A stretch of 64,000 nt of DNA from Crossiella sp. SN42 (lineage in GTDB: Bacteria > Actinomycetota > Actinomycetes > Mycobacteriales > Pseudonocardiaceae), in assembly GCF_023897065.1 (NCBI RefSeq), contig NZ_JAMHIV010000006.1:62001-126000 (forward strand), read 5' to 3'. Shown here piece after piece: positions 49,771 to 57,919 of the stretch. The first letter of the stretch is position 1, and every line of letters begins with the position of its first letter. Position numbers and translations under genes: made by a program. The notes under the pieces are model-generated. The model saw only the letters and a list, made by a program, of their open reading frames with translations. It was not told the origin of the DNA and did no database searches.

Positions 49771-50966
49771 ACAACCAGCTCCCGCCTCCGCACTACCGCG
49801 ACAACCGCGTCACCCTCTACACCGGCGACGCCACCGAAACCCTGGCCCGACTCCCGGAGCGCTCTGTGCACTGCGTGGTGACCTCCCCGCCCTACTGGGG
49901 CCTGCGCGACTACGGCACCGCCGCCTGGACCGCAGGCATCTCGCCCTGCCCGCACACCACCCCGCAGCCAGACGAGGCCACCACAGCTCACCCGCCCCGG
50001 CCCGCGAACCGGACCTGCTCGCGATGCGGGAGCTGCCGCGAAGACCGCCAGTACGGCCAAGAACCGACGCCGCAGGCCTACATCAACACCCTGCGCGCGG
50101 TCTTCGCCCAGCTGCACCGGGTCCTGGTCGACACCGGCACTGTCTGGTTGAACCTCGGCGACCGGTTCTCCGCCAACAGCGACGGCTACCACCTCACCCG
50201 CCCCGGACACCCCCGGCAGCCACGGTTTCGCACCGTGGCCGACCGCCCCCACAAGAACCTGCTCGGCATGCCCTGGCGGGTCGCTTTCGCCCTGCAGGAC
50301 GACGGCTGGATTCTGCGCAACGCCATCGTCTGGCACAAACCCAACGCCATGCCCGAATCCGTCCGCGACCGCCTGTCCTGCCGCCACGAAATGCTGTTCC
50401 TGCTGGCCAAACAGCCCCGCTACTACTTCAACCTCGACCCCATCCGGCAACCCCTCGCCCGCCCGGAGGCGCTGAACGAGGGCAGTGTCATCGGCGGCCG
50501 CCGCAAAGGGTGCCACGGCGGGGTCGACGCAACCGCGCGCCGCCGGGGACGAAGCGTCTACGGCAAGTACACCGACTTCACACCGTTCCCGCAGCGCCCG
50601 CACGGCTCGGCGCTGCGCCCAACCGGGCGTCGGCACAATGCCAGCCACCCCCGGGGACGAAACCCCGGCGACGTCTGGTCGATCAGCACCCGCCCGCTGC
50701 CGGAGGCGCACTTCGCCGCGTTCCCCATCGACATCCCGCTGCGGTGCATCGCCGCCAGTTGCCCGCCGGGCGGCACCGTCCTCGACCCGTTCAGCGGCGC
50801 CGGCACCACCGGGCTGGCCGCCCGTCGCCTCGACCGCATCTACCTCGGCATCGACCTCAACCCCGCCTACCACGACATCGCCCTCGGACGCATGCACCGC
50901 GACGACCACGTCAACAGCCTGGCCAGAAGCCATAGCGGCGCCGAGCAAGCCGACCGCAATCGGTGA
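49767..50966 (+). CDS. DNA N4-cytosine/N6-adenine methyltransferase
   Basis: A 399-residue beta-class DNA methyltransferase. The catalytic motif IV 'VVTSPPYWGLRDYG' comes first (about residue 35-48); a cysteine-containing insertion ('CSRCGSCRED') follows, then 'TVWLNLGDRFS', 'NLLGMPWRVAFALQDDGWILRN' and motif I 'VLDPFSGAGTTGLAA' near the C-terminus. SPPY favours N4-cytosine but N6-adenine is possible. ATG overlaps the DpdA stop (ATGA), closing the seven-gene modification operon. No partner restriction enzyme is visible, so it is best seen as an orphan, protective methyltransferase. Confidence 0.88.
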   Translation: MNNQLPPPHYRDNRVTLYTGDATETLARLPERSVHCVVTSPPYWGLRDYGTAAWTAGISPCPHTTPQPDEATTAHPPRPANRTCSRCGSCREDRQYGQEPTPQAYINTLRAVFAQLHRVLVDTGTVWLNLGDRFSANSDGYHLTRPGHPRQPRFRTVADRPHKNLLGMPWRVAFALQDDGWILRNAIVWHKPNAMPESVRDRLSCRHEMLFLLAKQPRYYFNLDPIRQPLARPEALNEGSVIGGRRKGCHGGVDATARRRGRSVYGKYTDFTPFPQRPHGSALRPTGRRHNASHPRGRNPGDVWSISTRPLPEAHFAAFPIDIPLRCIAASCPPGGTVLDPFSGAGTTGLAARRLDRIYLGIDLNPAYHDIALGRMHRDDHVNSLARSHSGAEQADRNR

Positions 50967-51133
50967 CGATGCGTGGAAGTCGAGAAAGACAGGCCCACTC
51001 GTTCGGGGCCTCCGTTTTCGCGTCTCCAGCGTTACGCTTTCGGGCCCATACGGATCAGATACCGGGCCTGAACAGCGGTTTCACGTGTTCAGGCAGTCAG
51101 TGCTGCGCTGTGCGGCACGGAGGAACCCACGCC

Positions 51134-51703
51134 ATGCCAACTCTGACAAGCAGGCCTCCGACAGCCAAGGGGGAACGCCGGCCAAACAGGCCGGTCTCTA
51201 CCCATTTCGCATTCTGGGGGTATACCAACAAAAGCGGTGTGGGCTCTGCGGAATCCCCTGTCGAGAGGTCACTTGTCCGTCAACTGATCGCGGCCCAGCG
51301 GTTCCTCGGGGACCGTGGGCGGATCGTCCGTGTCTTCGTCGGGACCGCAATCCCTGCCGCGCCAGACAGCCTTGCCGAACTCGGCGACCGGACCGATGCG
51401 CCGAGCCTCCACGTCGGCGGGTGGCCCGAACTGGCGGGCTGGCTGGCCGCGCCCGACCGGGACTTCGACGCCGTCGTGTGCTCGGACTTCTCTCGGCTGG
51501 GTCGCAGCGATGACCGCATACGGGAGCGCGAGGACGCCGCGGCCATGTACGGCGTCGCGATCCTCTGCGCGGACCAGGCGTGGCCGGGCACGTCTCCGGT
51601 GCAACTTCGTCCTTCGCAACGGCACCTGTTCTTCACGCTTGCCTCGGCAAGATCGCGCACCTGGACCCGTTCAGCTTCACGTCGAGGACGCAGCTATGGC
51701 TGA
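51134..51703 (+). CDS. Resolvase-domain-only protein
   Basis: A 189-residue protein with the fold of a serine-recombinase catalytic domain: 'FAFWGYTNKSGVGSAESP', 'DRGRIVRVFVGTAI' and 'DFDAVVCSDFSRLGRSDDRI', close to the 'FDxVVCEDxSRLGR' element of large integrases. The usual 'RVST' start is changed to 'YTNKSG', leaving a serine at a comparable place, and there is no DNA-binding or recombinase zinc domain. It may be an inactive partner of the integrase at 51,845 or the remains of a second recombinase. GGAGG lies about 10 bases before the ATG. Confidence 0.65.
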   Translation: MPTLTSRPPTAKGERRPNRPVSTHFAFWGYTNKSGVGSAESPVERSLVRQLIAAQRFLGDRGRIVRVFVGTAIPAAPDSLAELGDRTDAPSLHVGGWPELAGWLAAPDRDFDAVVCSDFSRLGRSDDRIREREDAAAMYGVAILCADQAWPGTSPVQLRPSQRHLFFTLASARSRTWTRSASRRGRSYG

Positions 51704-51893
51704 GCCTGGCGAACGGCGTGAGAAGCACCAAGTGCCAATGCCGGAGAGCGACATCCGGGTGATCTTCGAGATCCGCCAGGCGGACGGTCAGCAGGCCCGA
51801 GAGCTTGCGATCACGCAGGCCCATGTCATGCGGGAGGTGTTGGAATGGCTGGCCCGCGGGCGCTACTCGACTGGTCAGGACCACGCCGCGTAG
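51696..51893 (+). CDS. Small helical protein next to the integrase
   Basis: A 65-residue charged protein with 'PESDIRVIFEIRQADGQQAREL' and 'QAHVMREVLEWLARG', overlapping the resolvase-like gene by 8 bases and the integrase start by 49 bases. The first half could form a beta strand and the second an amphipathic helix. A role as excision factor (recombination directionality factor) is possible from size and place only. GAGGA lies 8 bases upstream of the ATG. Confidence 0.55.
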   Translation: MAEPGERREKHQVPMPESDIRVIFEIRQADGQQARELAITQAHVMREVLEWLARGRYSTGQDHAA

Positions 51894-53788
51894 ACCACGG
51901 CCGTCTGCTCAACGGTGCTGCCGGTGGCACCGAGCCCAGCATCATCCGGGTGGCCTGGGCAGGACGGACTTCGACCTACGACCTGCAGGATCCGACGTTG
52001 TCCTTGCCGCGGCAGCTGCGCAACTGCCAGAACGCGCTGCCAGACAACGCCGTGATCGTCGCGCACTTCTACGACATCGAGTCCGGCCGCCTTGATCTGG
52101 AAGCACGGAGCCGGGGCAACGCCCACGGGATGTTCCAGATCGCCATCCCCCGGGACGGCGGCATCCAGGACCTGCTGGAGGAAGCTGAGGGCCCGAACCG
52201 GCGGTTCGACGTGGTGATCTGCGAGGAAATCGGCCGCATCGGCAGGCGCAACCACATCTCCTCCCAGATCGAGCACCGCCTTGAAGAGATGGGTGTCCGG
52301 CTGGTCGCCTCCGACGAGCCGTTCGACCTCGGTGCTTCCGGCCGCCGGGTCAAGACGTCGACCGCGGTGCTGACGCGGCGGGTCAAGCAGGGCGTCGCCG
52401 AGTGGTACGTGCTGGAGATGCTCGAAAAGAGCTGGGACGGCTTCGAGACCCACACCGAGCAGGGCTACAACATCGGCAAGCCGTGTTACGGCTTCCGCGC
52501 TCACCACATCCCGCACCCGGTGCCCGCCAAGCGGGCCAAGGGCCTCAAGAAGACCCGGTTGGTCGCCCACGAGGTCGAAGGGCTGGTGGTGACCAAGGTG
52601 TTCGGCTGGCGGGTCAACGAGGGGCTGGCGTTCGAGGCCATCGCCGACAAACTCAACGAGGACCTCGTGCTGAACCCGCCCCCGACCCCGGTGGATCCGG
52701 CGCGTGCGCTCGGCTACTGGACCTACTCCAGCGTGCGCGAGCTGCTCACCAACCCCAAGTACACCGGGCACATGGTCTGGAACCGGCGCGCCCGGAAGGG
52801 CAAAGGGAAGAACCGGATCAACCCCGTCAGCGAATGGGTCTGGTCGCCGGCACCGGTGCACGATCAACTCGTCGACCTGGAGACCTTCGTGCTCGCCCAG
52901 CAGGTCTCCGCGCGGCGCGAGAAGTCCCGCGGAGCGGCAGGCATGGGGCGCGCGCCGGGAACCATGCGGGTGTACCGCCTCCGCAGCTACCTGCTCTGCG
53001 CCAAGTGCGGTCGTCGCATGTTCGGCAACACCAAGAAGAACGTCTGCTACTACGCCTGCGCGCCCAAGAAGGCGTGGCGGCCGAAAGACCATCCGGTGAT
53101 CTTCCGGGTGCGCGAGGACCAGATCCTGCCCAGGCTGAACAGCTTCCTTGTCCAGTACGTCTTCGGTGAGCATCGCCGTTATCTGCTGGCGGCCAACCTC
53201 CGTGTGCTCGATGACAACTCCAGGAAGGAACGCCTCCGGCGGCTGGCGGCCGTGCGCCGGGAGATCACCGACAACGAGAAGCGGAGCCGGCGCCTCATCC
53301 AGAGCCTGGAGGTCGCCGACGAGCACGAGCCGGATCTGTTCCGGGACATCAAGGAACGTCGCGCGGAGCTGCGTGTCGAGCGGGAGAGGCTGCAACAGCA
53401 GTTGCACGAGCTGGAGGAGCAGGAGCTGGTTGCTCCGAATCCGATCCTGCTGGACGAGTTGCCAGTCGGCCAGCTCGATCTTGAAGATCTCCCCGACCAC
53501 CTGTCCAGGCGCCTGTTCGAGGCACTCCGCCTGGAGATCCACTACGACTTCACGACTCGTGTCGCGATCTGTCGGATCACGCTGACCGGCGAGACCATCC
53601 GAGCCGTGGCCAGCACCGCTGAAGAAGCGGTGGTCATCCCGTTCCCAAGGCGGAACGAGCCCGATGAAGGCGAGGAGATGTCGATGGACGACAAAGATAT
53701 GACCATACAAGGGGATGGTCTGTGTGGTGCCCCCGGCAGGATTCGAACCTGCGCCCCTGCCTCCGGAGGGCAGTGCTCTATCCCCTGA
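51845..53788 (+). CDS. int: Large serine recombinase (integrase)
   Basis: A 647-residue site-specific integrase. The catalytic domain starts 'IIRVAWAGRTSTYD', with the likely nucleophile in RTST, followed by 'FDVVICEEIGRIGRRN', a recombinase domain ('VKQGVAEWYVLEML', 'GKPCYGFRAHHIPHP', 'LTNPKYTGHMVWNRR'), the zinc ribbon 'LCAKCGRRMFGN' with a second 'YYACAPKK' pair, a coiled coil rich in glutamate and arginine, and a final 'GAPGRIRTCAPASGG' segment that is encoded by the tRNA gene read in the other direction. GGAGG lies before ATG 51845. It would integrate the element at this tRNA locus. Confidence 0.9.
   Translation: MAGPRALLDWSGPRRVDHGRLLNGAAGGTEPSIIRVAWAGRTSTYDLQDPTLSLPRQLRNCQNALPDNAVIVAHFYDIESGRLDLEARSRGNAHGMFQIAIPRDGGIQDLLEEAEGPNRRFDVVICEEIGRIGRRNHISSQIEHRLEEMGVRLVASDEPFDLGASGRRVKTSTAVLTRRVKQGVAEWYVLEMLEKSWDGFETHTEQGYNIGKPCYGFRAHHIPHPVPAKRAKGLKKTRLVAHEVEGLVVTKVFGWRVNEGLAFEAIADKLNEDLVLNPPPTPVDPARALGYWTYSSVRELLTNPKYTGHMVWNRRARKGKGKNRINPVSEWVWSPAPVHDQLVDLETFVLAQQVSARREKSRGAAGMGRAPGTMRVYRLRSYLLCAKCGRRMFGNTKKNVCYYACAPKKAWRPKDHPVIFRVREDQILPRLNSFLVQYVFGEHRRYLLAANLRVLDDNSRKERLRRLAAVRREITDNEKRSRRLIQSLEVADEHEPDLFRDIKERRAELRVERERLQQQLHELEEQELVAPNPILLDELPVGQLDLEDLPDHLSRRLFEALRLEIHYDFTTRVAICRITLTGETIRAVASTAEEAVVIPFPRRNEPDEGEEMSMDDKDMTIQGDGLCGAPGRIRTCAPASGGQCSIP
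53725..53788. other. Putative chromosome-element junction (att)
   Basis: The part of the tRNA gene shared with the integrase frame. Insertion must have preserved a complete tRNA on the chromosome side. The core crossover bases cannot be fixed from one end; serine integrases need only two identical bases. No second copy of the tRNA 3' end was seen in the window. Confidence 0.5.
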
Positions 53789-53799
53789 GCTACGGGGGC
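53725..53799 (-). tRNA. tRNA-Arg (anticodon CCG)
   Basis: A full cloverleaf on the minus strand: acceptor stem GCCCCCG/CGGGGGC, D arm GCTC/GAGC, anticodon stem CTGCC/GGCAG with loop CTCCGGA (anticodon CCG), T arm GCAGG-TTCGAAT-CCTGC, and an encoded CCA. It reads CGG codons, frequent in this genome. The 3' end faces the integrative element, and the integrase frame runs through most of the gene on the other strand. Confidence 0.95.
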
Positions 53800-53899
53800 T
53801 AACCCGATCTCCGTACCCCGGTTGAACCCGGTGTCGCGGCGACGAGGAGAAGCTTAGCGCATAGCCGGAGGGGGTCTGCACGCCCTACCGTCTGAAGGC

Positions 53900-55579
53900 A
53901 TGACCGAGGCTGGCTACTGCTCAGTAGATTCTGGTGACCTGCGGCTTGGCGTCTGGGTGGAGGGGGAGCCGGGGGCGCCGGTGATCGTGTTCGTGCATGG
54001 GTTCCCGGATACCGCCGCGTTGTGGGAGCGGGTGGTGGCGGAGCTGGGTGGGCGGTACCGGGTTGTGCGGTATGACGTGCGGGGTTGTGGGCGGTCTGGG
54101 CGGCCTCGGGGGCGGGATGGGTACCGGGTGGAGCGGTTGGCCGCGGATCTGGTGGCGGTGGCTCGGGCTGTTTCGCCGGGGCGTCCGGTGCATGTGGTGG
54201 GGCATGACTGGGGGTCGGTGCAGGCTTGGGAGGCTGTGACCGATCCCACAAATTCTGGGGTGTTCGCCTCGTTCACGTCGGTGTCGGGGCCTTGCCTTGA
54301 TCACCTGGGGTGGTGGGTTCGGGGGGCGTTGCGGCGGCCTTCGTGGGGCGGGGTCCGGGGGTTGGCGACCATCGCGGTGCGGTCGGCCTACACCTGGGTT
54401 TTCCGGTCCTGGGCTGGGGAGTTGGTGGCTCCTTTCCTTGCGCGGCGGTTCGGGGTGCGGAGTGGGGATGTTCGGCGGGGACTTGAGCTCTACCGGGCGA
54501 ACCTGCCTGGACTGGTGCGGTCGGCGAGGGAGCGGTGGGCTTCGTTGCCGGTGCAGTTGGTGGTGCCTGGGCGGGATCCGTTCGTGACGCCGGCGCACGT
54601 GGCGGGGACGGCGCGGTGGGCGGAGCGGTTGTGGCGGCGGGAGTTGCCGGGGGCCGGGCACTGGGTGCCGCGGACGCATCCGGCGGCGCTGGCGCGGATG
54701 GTGGGGGAGTTCGTTGATCACGTGGAGGGGGCGCCGGCCAGCCGGGGGTTGCGGGCGGCGGTGAGCTCGGCGCGGTTTGGCGAGAAGGTTGTGCTGGTCA
54801 CGGGTGGGGCCAGTGGGATTGGGCGAGCTTGTGCGCGGGGCTTCGCTGCCGCGGGGGCCGAGGTTGTGGTGGTTGATGTGGACGGGGCGGGGGCCTCGGC
54901 GGTGGCGGCGGAGGTCGGCGGGACCGCTTATGCCGTGGATGTGGCTGACGGGGCCGCGGTGGCGGCGCTGGCCGAGCGGGTCCGGGCGGAGGTGGGGGTG
55001 CCGGATGTGGTGGTGGCCAACGCCGGGATCGCGGTCAGCGGGGCGTTCCTGGACACCTCGGTGGCGGACTGGGAGCGGGTGGTGGACGTGAACCTGTGGG
55101 GAGTGGTCCACACCTTGCGCGCCTTCGGCCAGCAGCTGGCGGAGCGAGGGGAGGGCGGACAGTTGGTGGTCACCGCATCGATGGCCGCGTACACGCCGAC
55201 GCGGAACCTGCCCGCCTATGCCACCACCAAGGCCGCGGTGCTGATGCTGGCGCAGTGCCTGCGGGCGGAGCTGGCGGGGCGGGGGATCGGGGTGTCGGCG
55301 ATCTGCCCGGGGATCGTGCACACCAACATCACCCGTTCGGCCCGGTTCGCCGGCACGGACCCGGCCACCCAGGAACGACTGCGGGAGATCACCACCCGGC
55401 GCTACCTGCGGCGGGGCTTCGCGCCGGAGCGGGTGGCCTCGGCGGTGCTGGACGCGGTGGAGCGGAATGTGGCGGTGGTGCCGGTGACCGGGGAAGCGCG
55501 GCTGGGACTGCTGGTCTCCCGGCTCTCACCTGCGCTTTTGCGCGCCGCGGCGCGGGTGGACCTGCTGCCCAAGAGGTGA
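53900..55579 (+). CDS. EphD-like epoxide hydrolase-SDR fusion
   Basis: A 559-residue two-domain enzyme. Residues 1-285 are an alpha/beta hydrolase with 'FVHGFPDTAALW' (oxyanion region), 'GHDWGSVQAW' carrying the nucleophilic aspartate, and 'GAGHWVPRTHPAAL' with the catalytic histidine. Residues about 290-559 are a short-chain dehydrogenase with the NAD-binding 'LVTGGASGIGRA', 'VANAGIAVSG' and the 'YATTK' active site. This matches the mycobacterial EphD arrangement. EphD acts on lipid epoxides in mycobacteria; the substrate here is unknown. It is the first chromosomal gene after the tRNA and has very strong GTG/GGG codon use, unlike the element genes. Confidence 0.85.
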   Translation: MTEAGYCSVDSGDLRLGVWVEGEPGAPVIVFVHGFPDTAALWERVVAELGGRYRVVRYDVRGCGRSGRPRGRDGYRVERLAADLVAVARAVSPGRPVHVVGHDWGSVQAWEAVTDPTNSGVFASFTSVSGPCLDHLGWWVRGALRRPSWGGVRGLATIAVRSAYTWVFRSWAGELVAPFLARRFGVRSGDVRRGLELYRANLPGLVRSARERWASLPVQLVVPGRDPFVTPAHVAGTARWAERLWRRELPGAGHWVPRTHPAALARMVGEFVDHVEGAPASRGLRAAVSSARFGEKVVLVTGGASGIGRACARGFAAAGAEVVVVDVDGAGASAVAAEVGGTAYAVDVADGAAVAALAERVRAEVGVPDVVVANAGIAVSGAFLDTSVADWERVVDVNLWGVVHTLRAFGQQLAERGEGGQLVVTASMAAYTPTRNLPAYATTKAAVLMLAQCLRAELAGRGIGVSAICPGIVHTNITRSARFAGTDPATQERLREITTRRYLRRGFAPERVASAVLDAVERNVAVVPVTGEARLGLLVSRLSPALLRAAARVDLLPKR

Positions 55580-55583
55580 CCGC

Positions 55584-55630
55584 GTGACCCGGGTCACCGT
55601 TGTTCATATGCGCATGTCGCTATATGTTGG
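55584..55630 (+). promoter_or_regulatory. Palindromes before the metal transporter
   Basis: A perfect 14-bp palindrome GTGACCCGGGTCAC (55584-55597) is followed by CATATGCGCATG and, 5 bases later, TATATG. ATGCGCAT is palindromic. A/T-rich sites of this style are used by ArsR/SmtB metal sensors, so a metal-responsive promoter for the transporter at 55,651 is possible but unproved. Confidence 0.35.
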
Positions 55631-55650
55631 GTGCCGGAAGGGAGCGTGAG

Positions 55651-56580
55651 ATGGGGCAGGGACACGGGCACGGTCATGGGTTGCCGGTAGCGCAGGCCGC
55701 CAGTGCTTCGTCGAAGTACGTGAGCCGGTTGTGGTGGGCGGTGGGCCTGGGGCTGGTCACGCTGGTCATGCAGGTGACCGTCGGCCTGTTCACCTCCTCG
55801 CTCGCGCTGCTGTCGGACTCCGCGCACGTCTTCACCGACGTCCTCGGCGTGAGCATGGCGCTGGCCGCGATCATCGTGGCGCGCCGGGCCGCGCAGACCG
55901 CGGGCCGCACCTTCGGGCTCTACCGGGCCGAGGTGCTGGCGGCGCTGGCCAACACGCTGCTGCTGTTCGGGGTCGCCATCGGGGTGCTGATCGAGGCGGT
56001 GGACCGCTTCGGCGCGCCGCCGGAGGTGCCGGGGCTGCCGGTGACCCTGGTCGCGGTGGTCGGCCTGGTCAACAACCTGATCGCGTTGCTCCTGCTGCGC
56101 GGCGGGGCGGAGGAGAGCATCAACGTCCGGGGCGCCTACCTGGAGGTGGTGGCCGACGCCATCGGCTCGGTCGGCGTGCTGATCTCCGGACTGGTGACCA
56201 TGATCTTCGGCTGGAAGTACGCGGACCCGATCATCGGCGTGGCCATCGGCCTGTTCGTGCTGCCCCGGGCCTACGTGCTGGGCCGCAAGGCACTGCGCAT
56301 CCTGTTCCAGCACGCGCCGGAACGGCTGAACGTGACCGAGATGTCCCAGGAACTCCAGCAGCTGCCCAACGTGATCGAGGTGCACGACCTGCACGTGTGG
56401 ACGCTGACCTCGGGCATGGAGGTGGCCTCGGCGCACCTGACCGCCAAGCCGGAGGTCGACTTCGCCGATGTGCTGGCCGCGGCGCAGAAGCTGCTCGCCG
56501 AGCGCTACCACATCGAGCACGCCACGTTGCAGGTCGAACCGGCGGGCCACGAGGCCAAGTGCCGGGAGCTGGCCTGGTAG
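55651..56580 (+). CDS. Cation diffusion facilitator (CzcD/ZitB-like)
   Basis: A 309-residue metal-proton antiporter of the CDF family. After a histidine-rich start ('GQGHGHGHG') there are six membrane helices; metal-binding residues appear in 'LLSDSAHVFTD' (HxxxD) and 'VVADAIGSVGV' (DxxxS form), and a cytoplasmic domain includes 'EVHDLHVWTLTSGM'. Zinc, or another divalent ion, is exported. ATG at 55651 has GGAG 6 bases upstream and is preferred over the start at 55600. The A/T-rich palindromic region upstream may hold a metal-sensor site. Confidence 0.9.
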   Translation: MGQGHGHGHGLPVAQAASASSKYVSRLWWAVGLGLVTLVMQVTVGLFTSSLALLSDSAHVFTDVLGVSMALAAIIVARRAAQTAGRTFGLYRAEVLAALANTLLLFGVAIGVLIEAVDRFGAPPEVPGLPVTLVAVVGLVNNLIALLLLRGGAEESINVRGAYLEVVADAIGSVGVLISGLVTMIFGWKYADPIIGVAIGLFVLPRAYVLGRKALRILFQHAPERLNVTEMSQELQQLPNVIEVHDLHVWTLTSGMEVASAHLTAKPEVDFADVLAAAQKLLAERYHIEHATLQVEPAGHEAKCRELAW

Positions 56581-56586
56581 CAGCGC

Positions 56587-57090
56587 TCAGCCGGGTAACC
56601 GCCAGGCGCGGTTGCCCGGCTGCAGCGGGACCGGCGAGGCGGGGGTGGCGGGCAGCGGGGCCGTCACCGAGATGACGAACGCGGCCCTGGCCGGCATTCC
56701 CAGCGCTGACCACAGTCCGCCGACCCCGTGGTCGGCCAGCCGCACCGCCACCGGCTGTCCGGACTCCTGCGTGGTGAGCGCGTCCAGCGCGCCGTCGAGC
56801 AGCTCGTGCTCACCAGCCACGCTGCCCGCCCGCGCGGCGACCAGATAACAGAGTTCGAGATCGCGGGCGGGCCGGTGTGCCCGGCCCGCCCGCATCTCGT
56901 AGAGGAACACGTGCACCGCGGGCGGCGGGTCGGCCTCGTTGATCCAGGTCGGGGTCGGTGGTTCCAGCCTGACCTCGACCCCGTCCGGCAACCTGCTGCC
57001 CAGCAGTCGGCACAGCGCGGTGTCCACCTCGCGGATCACCCCGCCGGTCGGCTCATCATCCGACCGTTCGGGCCGTGACGAGTTCTCCAT
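56587..57090 (-). CDS. Pvc16/DUF4255-like protein
   Basis: A 167-residue soluble protein: 'GVIREVDTALCRLLGSRLPDGV' at the start, 'PTPTWINEADPPPAVHVFLYEMR' and 'DLELCYLVAARAG' in the middle. These are the features of the Pvc16 (DUF4255) family, cap-like proteins of phage-like contractile injection systems. No other injection-system gene is in the window, so it is an orphan copy or one part of a split cluster. It lies 39 bases downstream of a LuxR-type regulator on the same strand. Confidence 0.75.
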   Translation of the reverse strand: MENSSRPERSDDEPTGGVIREVDTALCRLLGSRLPDGVEVRLEPPTPTWINEADPPPAVHVFLYEMRAGRAHRPARDLELCYLVAARAGSVAGEHELLDGALDALTTQESGQPVAVRLADHGVGGLWSALGMPARAAFVISVTAPLPATPASPVPLQPGNRAWRLPG

Positions 57091-57129
57091 GACGCTCCCC
57101 GTCTTCGCACACGGCCCGAACGCCGCGGT

Positions 57130-57762
57130 TCAGATCAGCCCCTCCCGGAGCGCGAACGCCACCGCGTGCGAGCGGTTGCGCAGCTGGAAGCGGTTGGTGA
57201 TGTCGTGCAAGATGCTCTTCACCGTGCGCTGCGAGTAGCACAGCTGCTCGGCGATCTCGCGGGTGTCCAGACCGTCCGCGACCAGCCTGAGCACGTCGGT
57301 CTCCCGTTCCGACATGCCTGCCAGGCTCATCCCGTTCGGCCGCAGGACGTTGCGCTGCAACCGGGAGACCCGGTTCAGCAGCCGTCCCAACAGGTCCGGC
57401 GGCAGTGCGCCCTCGCCGGCGGCCGCGGCCCGCACCAGGCGGACCAGGGTCTCCGGGGTGGCCTCGGAGCGGCGGACCACCGCGCTGACCCCGGTTTCCA
57501 CCGCGGTCAGCAGGTCCGTGTCGTCCATCTCCCCTGCGATGAGCACTACCTTGGTGTTGCCCCGAACCTGAAGTCCCCGAAGCAGTTGCTGGGTCCGGGT
57601 GTCCGTCCGGTCGGTCACCACGAGGACCACCGCGTCCGGGCGGGCCTCCAGTGAGTCGACCAGCAGGACCTCCGGCCGGGAGCGAAGCGCGGCCGCGACG
57701 CCCGCGCGTGAGATCGCATCCGTTGCGTGCAGAACAACCGGAACACGTTCCGTGTTCGTCAT
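57130..57762 (-). CDS. LuxR-type regulator with atypical receiver
   Basis: A 210-residue protein with a receiver-like N-terminal domain ('VVLHATDAISRAGVAAALRSRP') lacking the acidic pair of true receivers, and a C-terminal LuxR helix-turn-helix ('MSERETDVLRLVADGLDTREIAEQL', 'SQRTVKSILHDITNRFQL'). Phosphorylation is therefore doubtful. ATG at 57762 has a GAGGGGG stretch upstream; the longer frame has none. It lies between the two-component pair and the Pvc16-like gene, all on the minus strand, and may regulate the latter. Confidence 0.85.
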   Translation of the reverse strand: MTNTERVPVVLHATDAISRAGVAAALRSRPEVLLVDSLEARPDAVVLVVTDRTDTRTQQLLRGLQVRGNTKVVLIAGEMDDTDLLTAVETGVSAVVRRSEATPETLVRLVRAAAAGEGALPPDLLGRLLNRVSRLQRNVLRPNGMSLAGMSERETDVLRLVADGLDTREIAEQLCYSQRTVKSILHDITNRFQLRNRSHAVAFALREGLI

Positions 57763-57919
57763 GATGTTTGGCCCCCTCAAGCCAAGTGCTGCGCTGACCT
57801 TGAGAGCGTGGCCCACCCGGTGTCCCAGGGACATGGGACTAGCTGTCCCGTTGTGCTTCGATTTCACTAATCGTTATACAAGCCCCGAAAATCTCCAACA
57901 AGCAAGGTACTTATGGTCG

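Larger units (their letters stand above)
1..53788. mobile_element. Integrated conjugative element, right-hand part
   Basis: The block holds a large serine integrase at its right edge overlapping a tRNA-Arg gene, a VirD4-like coupling ATPase, a VirB4 ATPase, VirB6-like and PrgI-like membrane proteins, a lytic transglycosylase/NlpC protein and a replication-relaxation protein. This is the usual content of an actinobacterial integrative and conjugative element using a type IV secretion system. It also carries a Tad pilus locus, a DNA-modification operon and many unrecognised genes. To the right of the tRNA the gene content becomes ordinary chromosomal. The left attachment site was not found, so the element probably extends beyond base 1. 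No classical MOB relaxase was recognised. Whether the Tad locus and the first 2.6 kb belong to the same element is inferred from the lack of any visible boundary. Confidence 0.75.

Noticed and set aside
1-53700. Second copy of the tRNA 3' end as left attachment site
   Set aside because: Read for the CCGGCAGGATTCGAACC core without finding one; the left end is probably outside the window, and serine integrases need only a very short identity.
53921-55321. 466-codon minus-strand frame opposite the EphD-like gene
   Set aside because: Histidine/proline-rich antisense product; the plus frame has complete hydrolase and SDR motifs.
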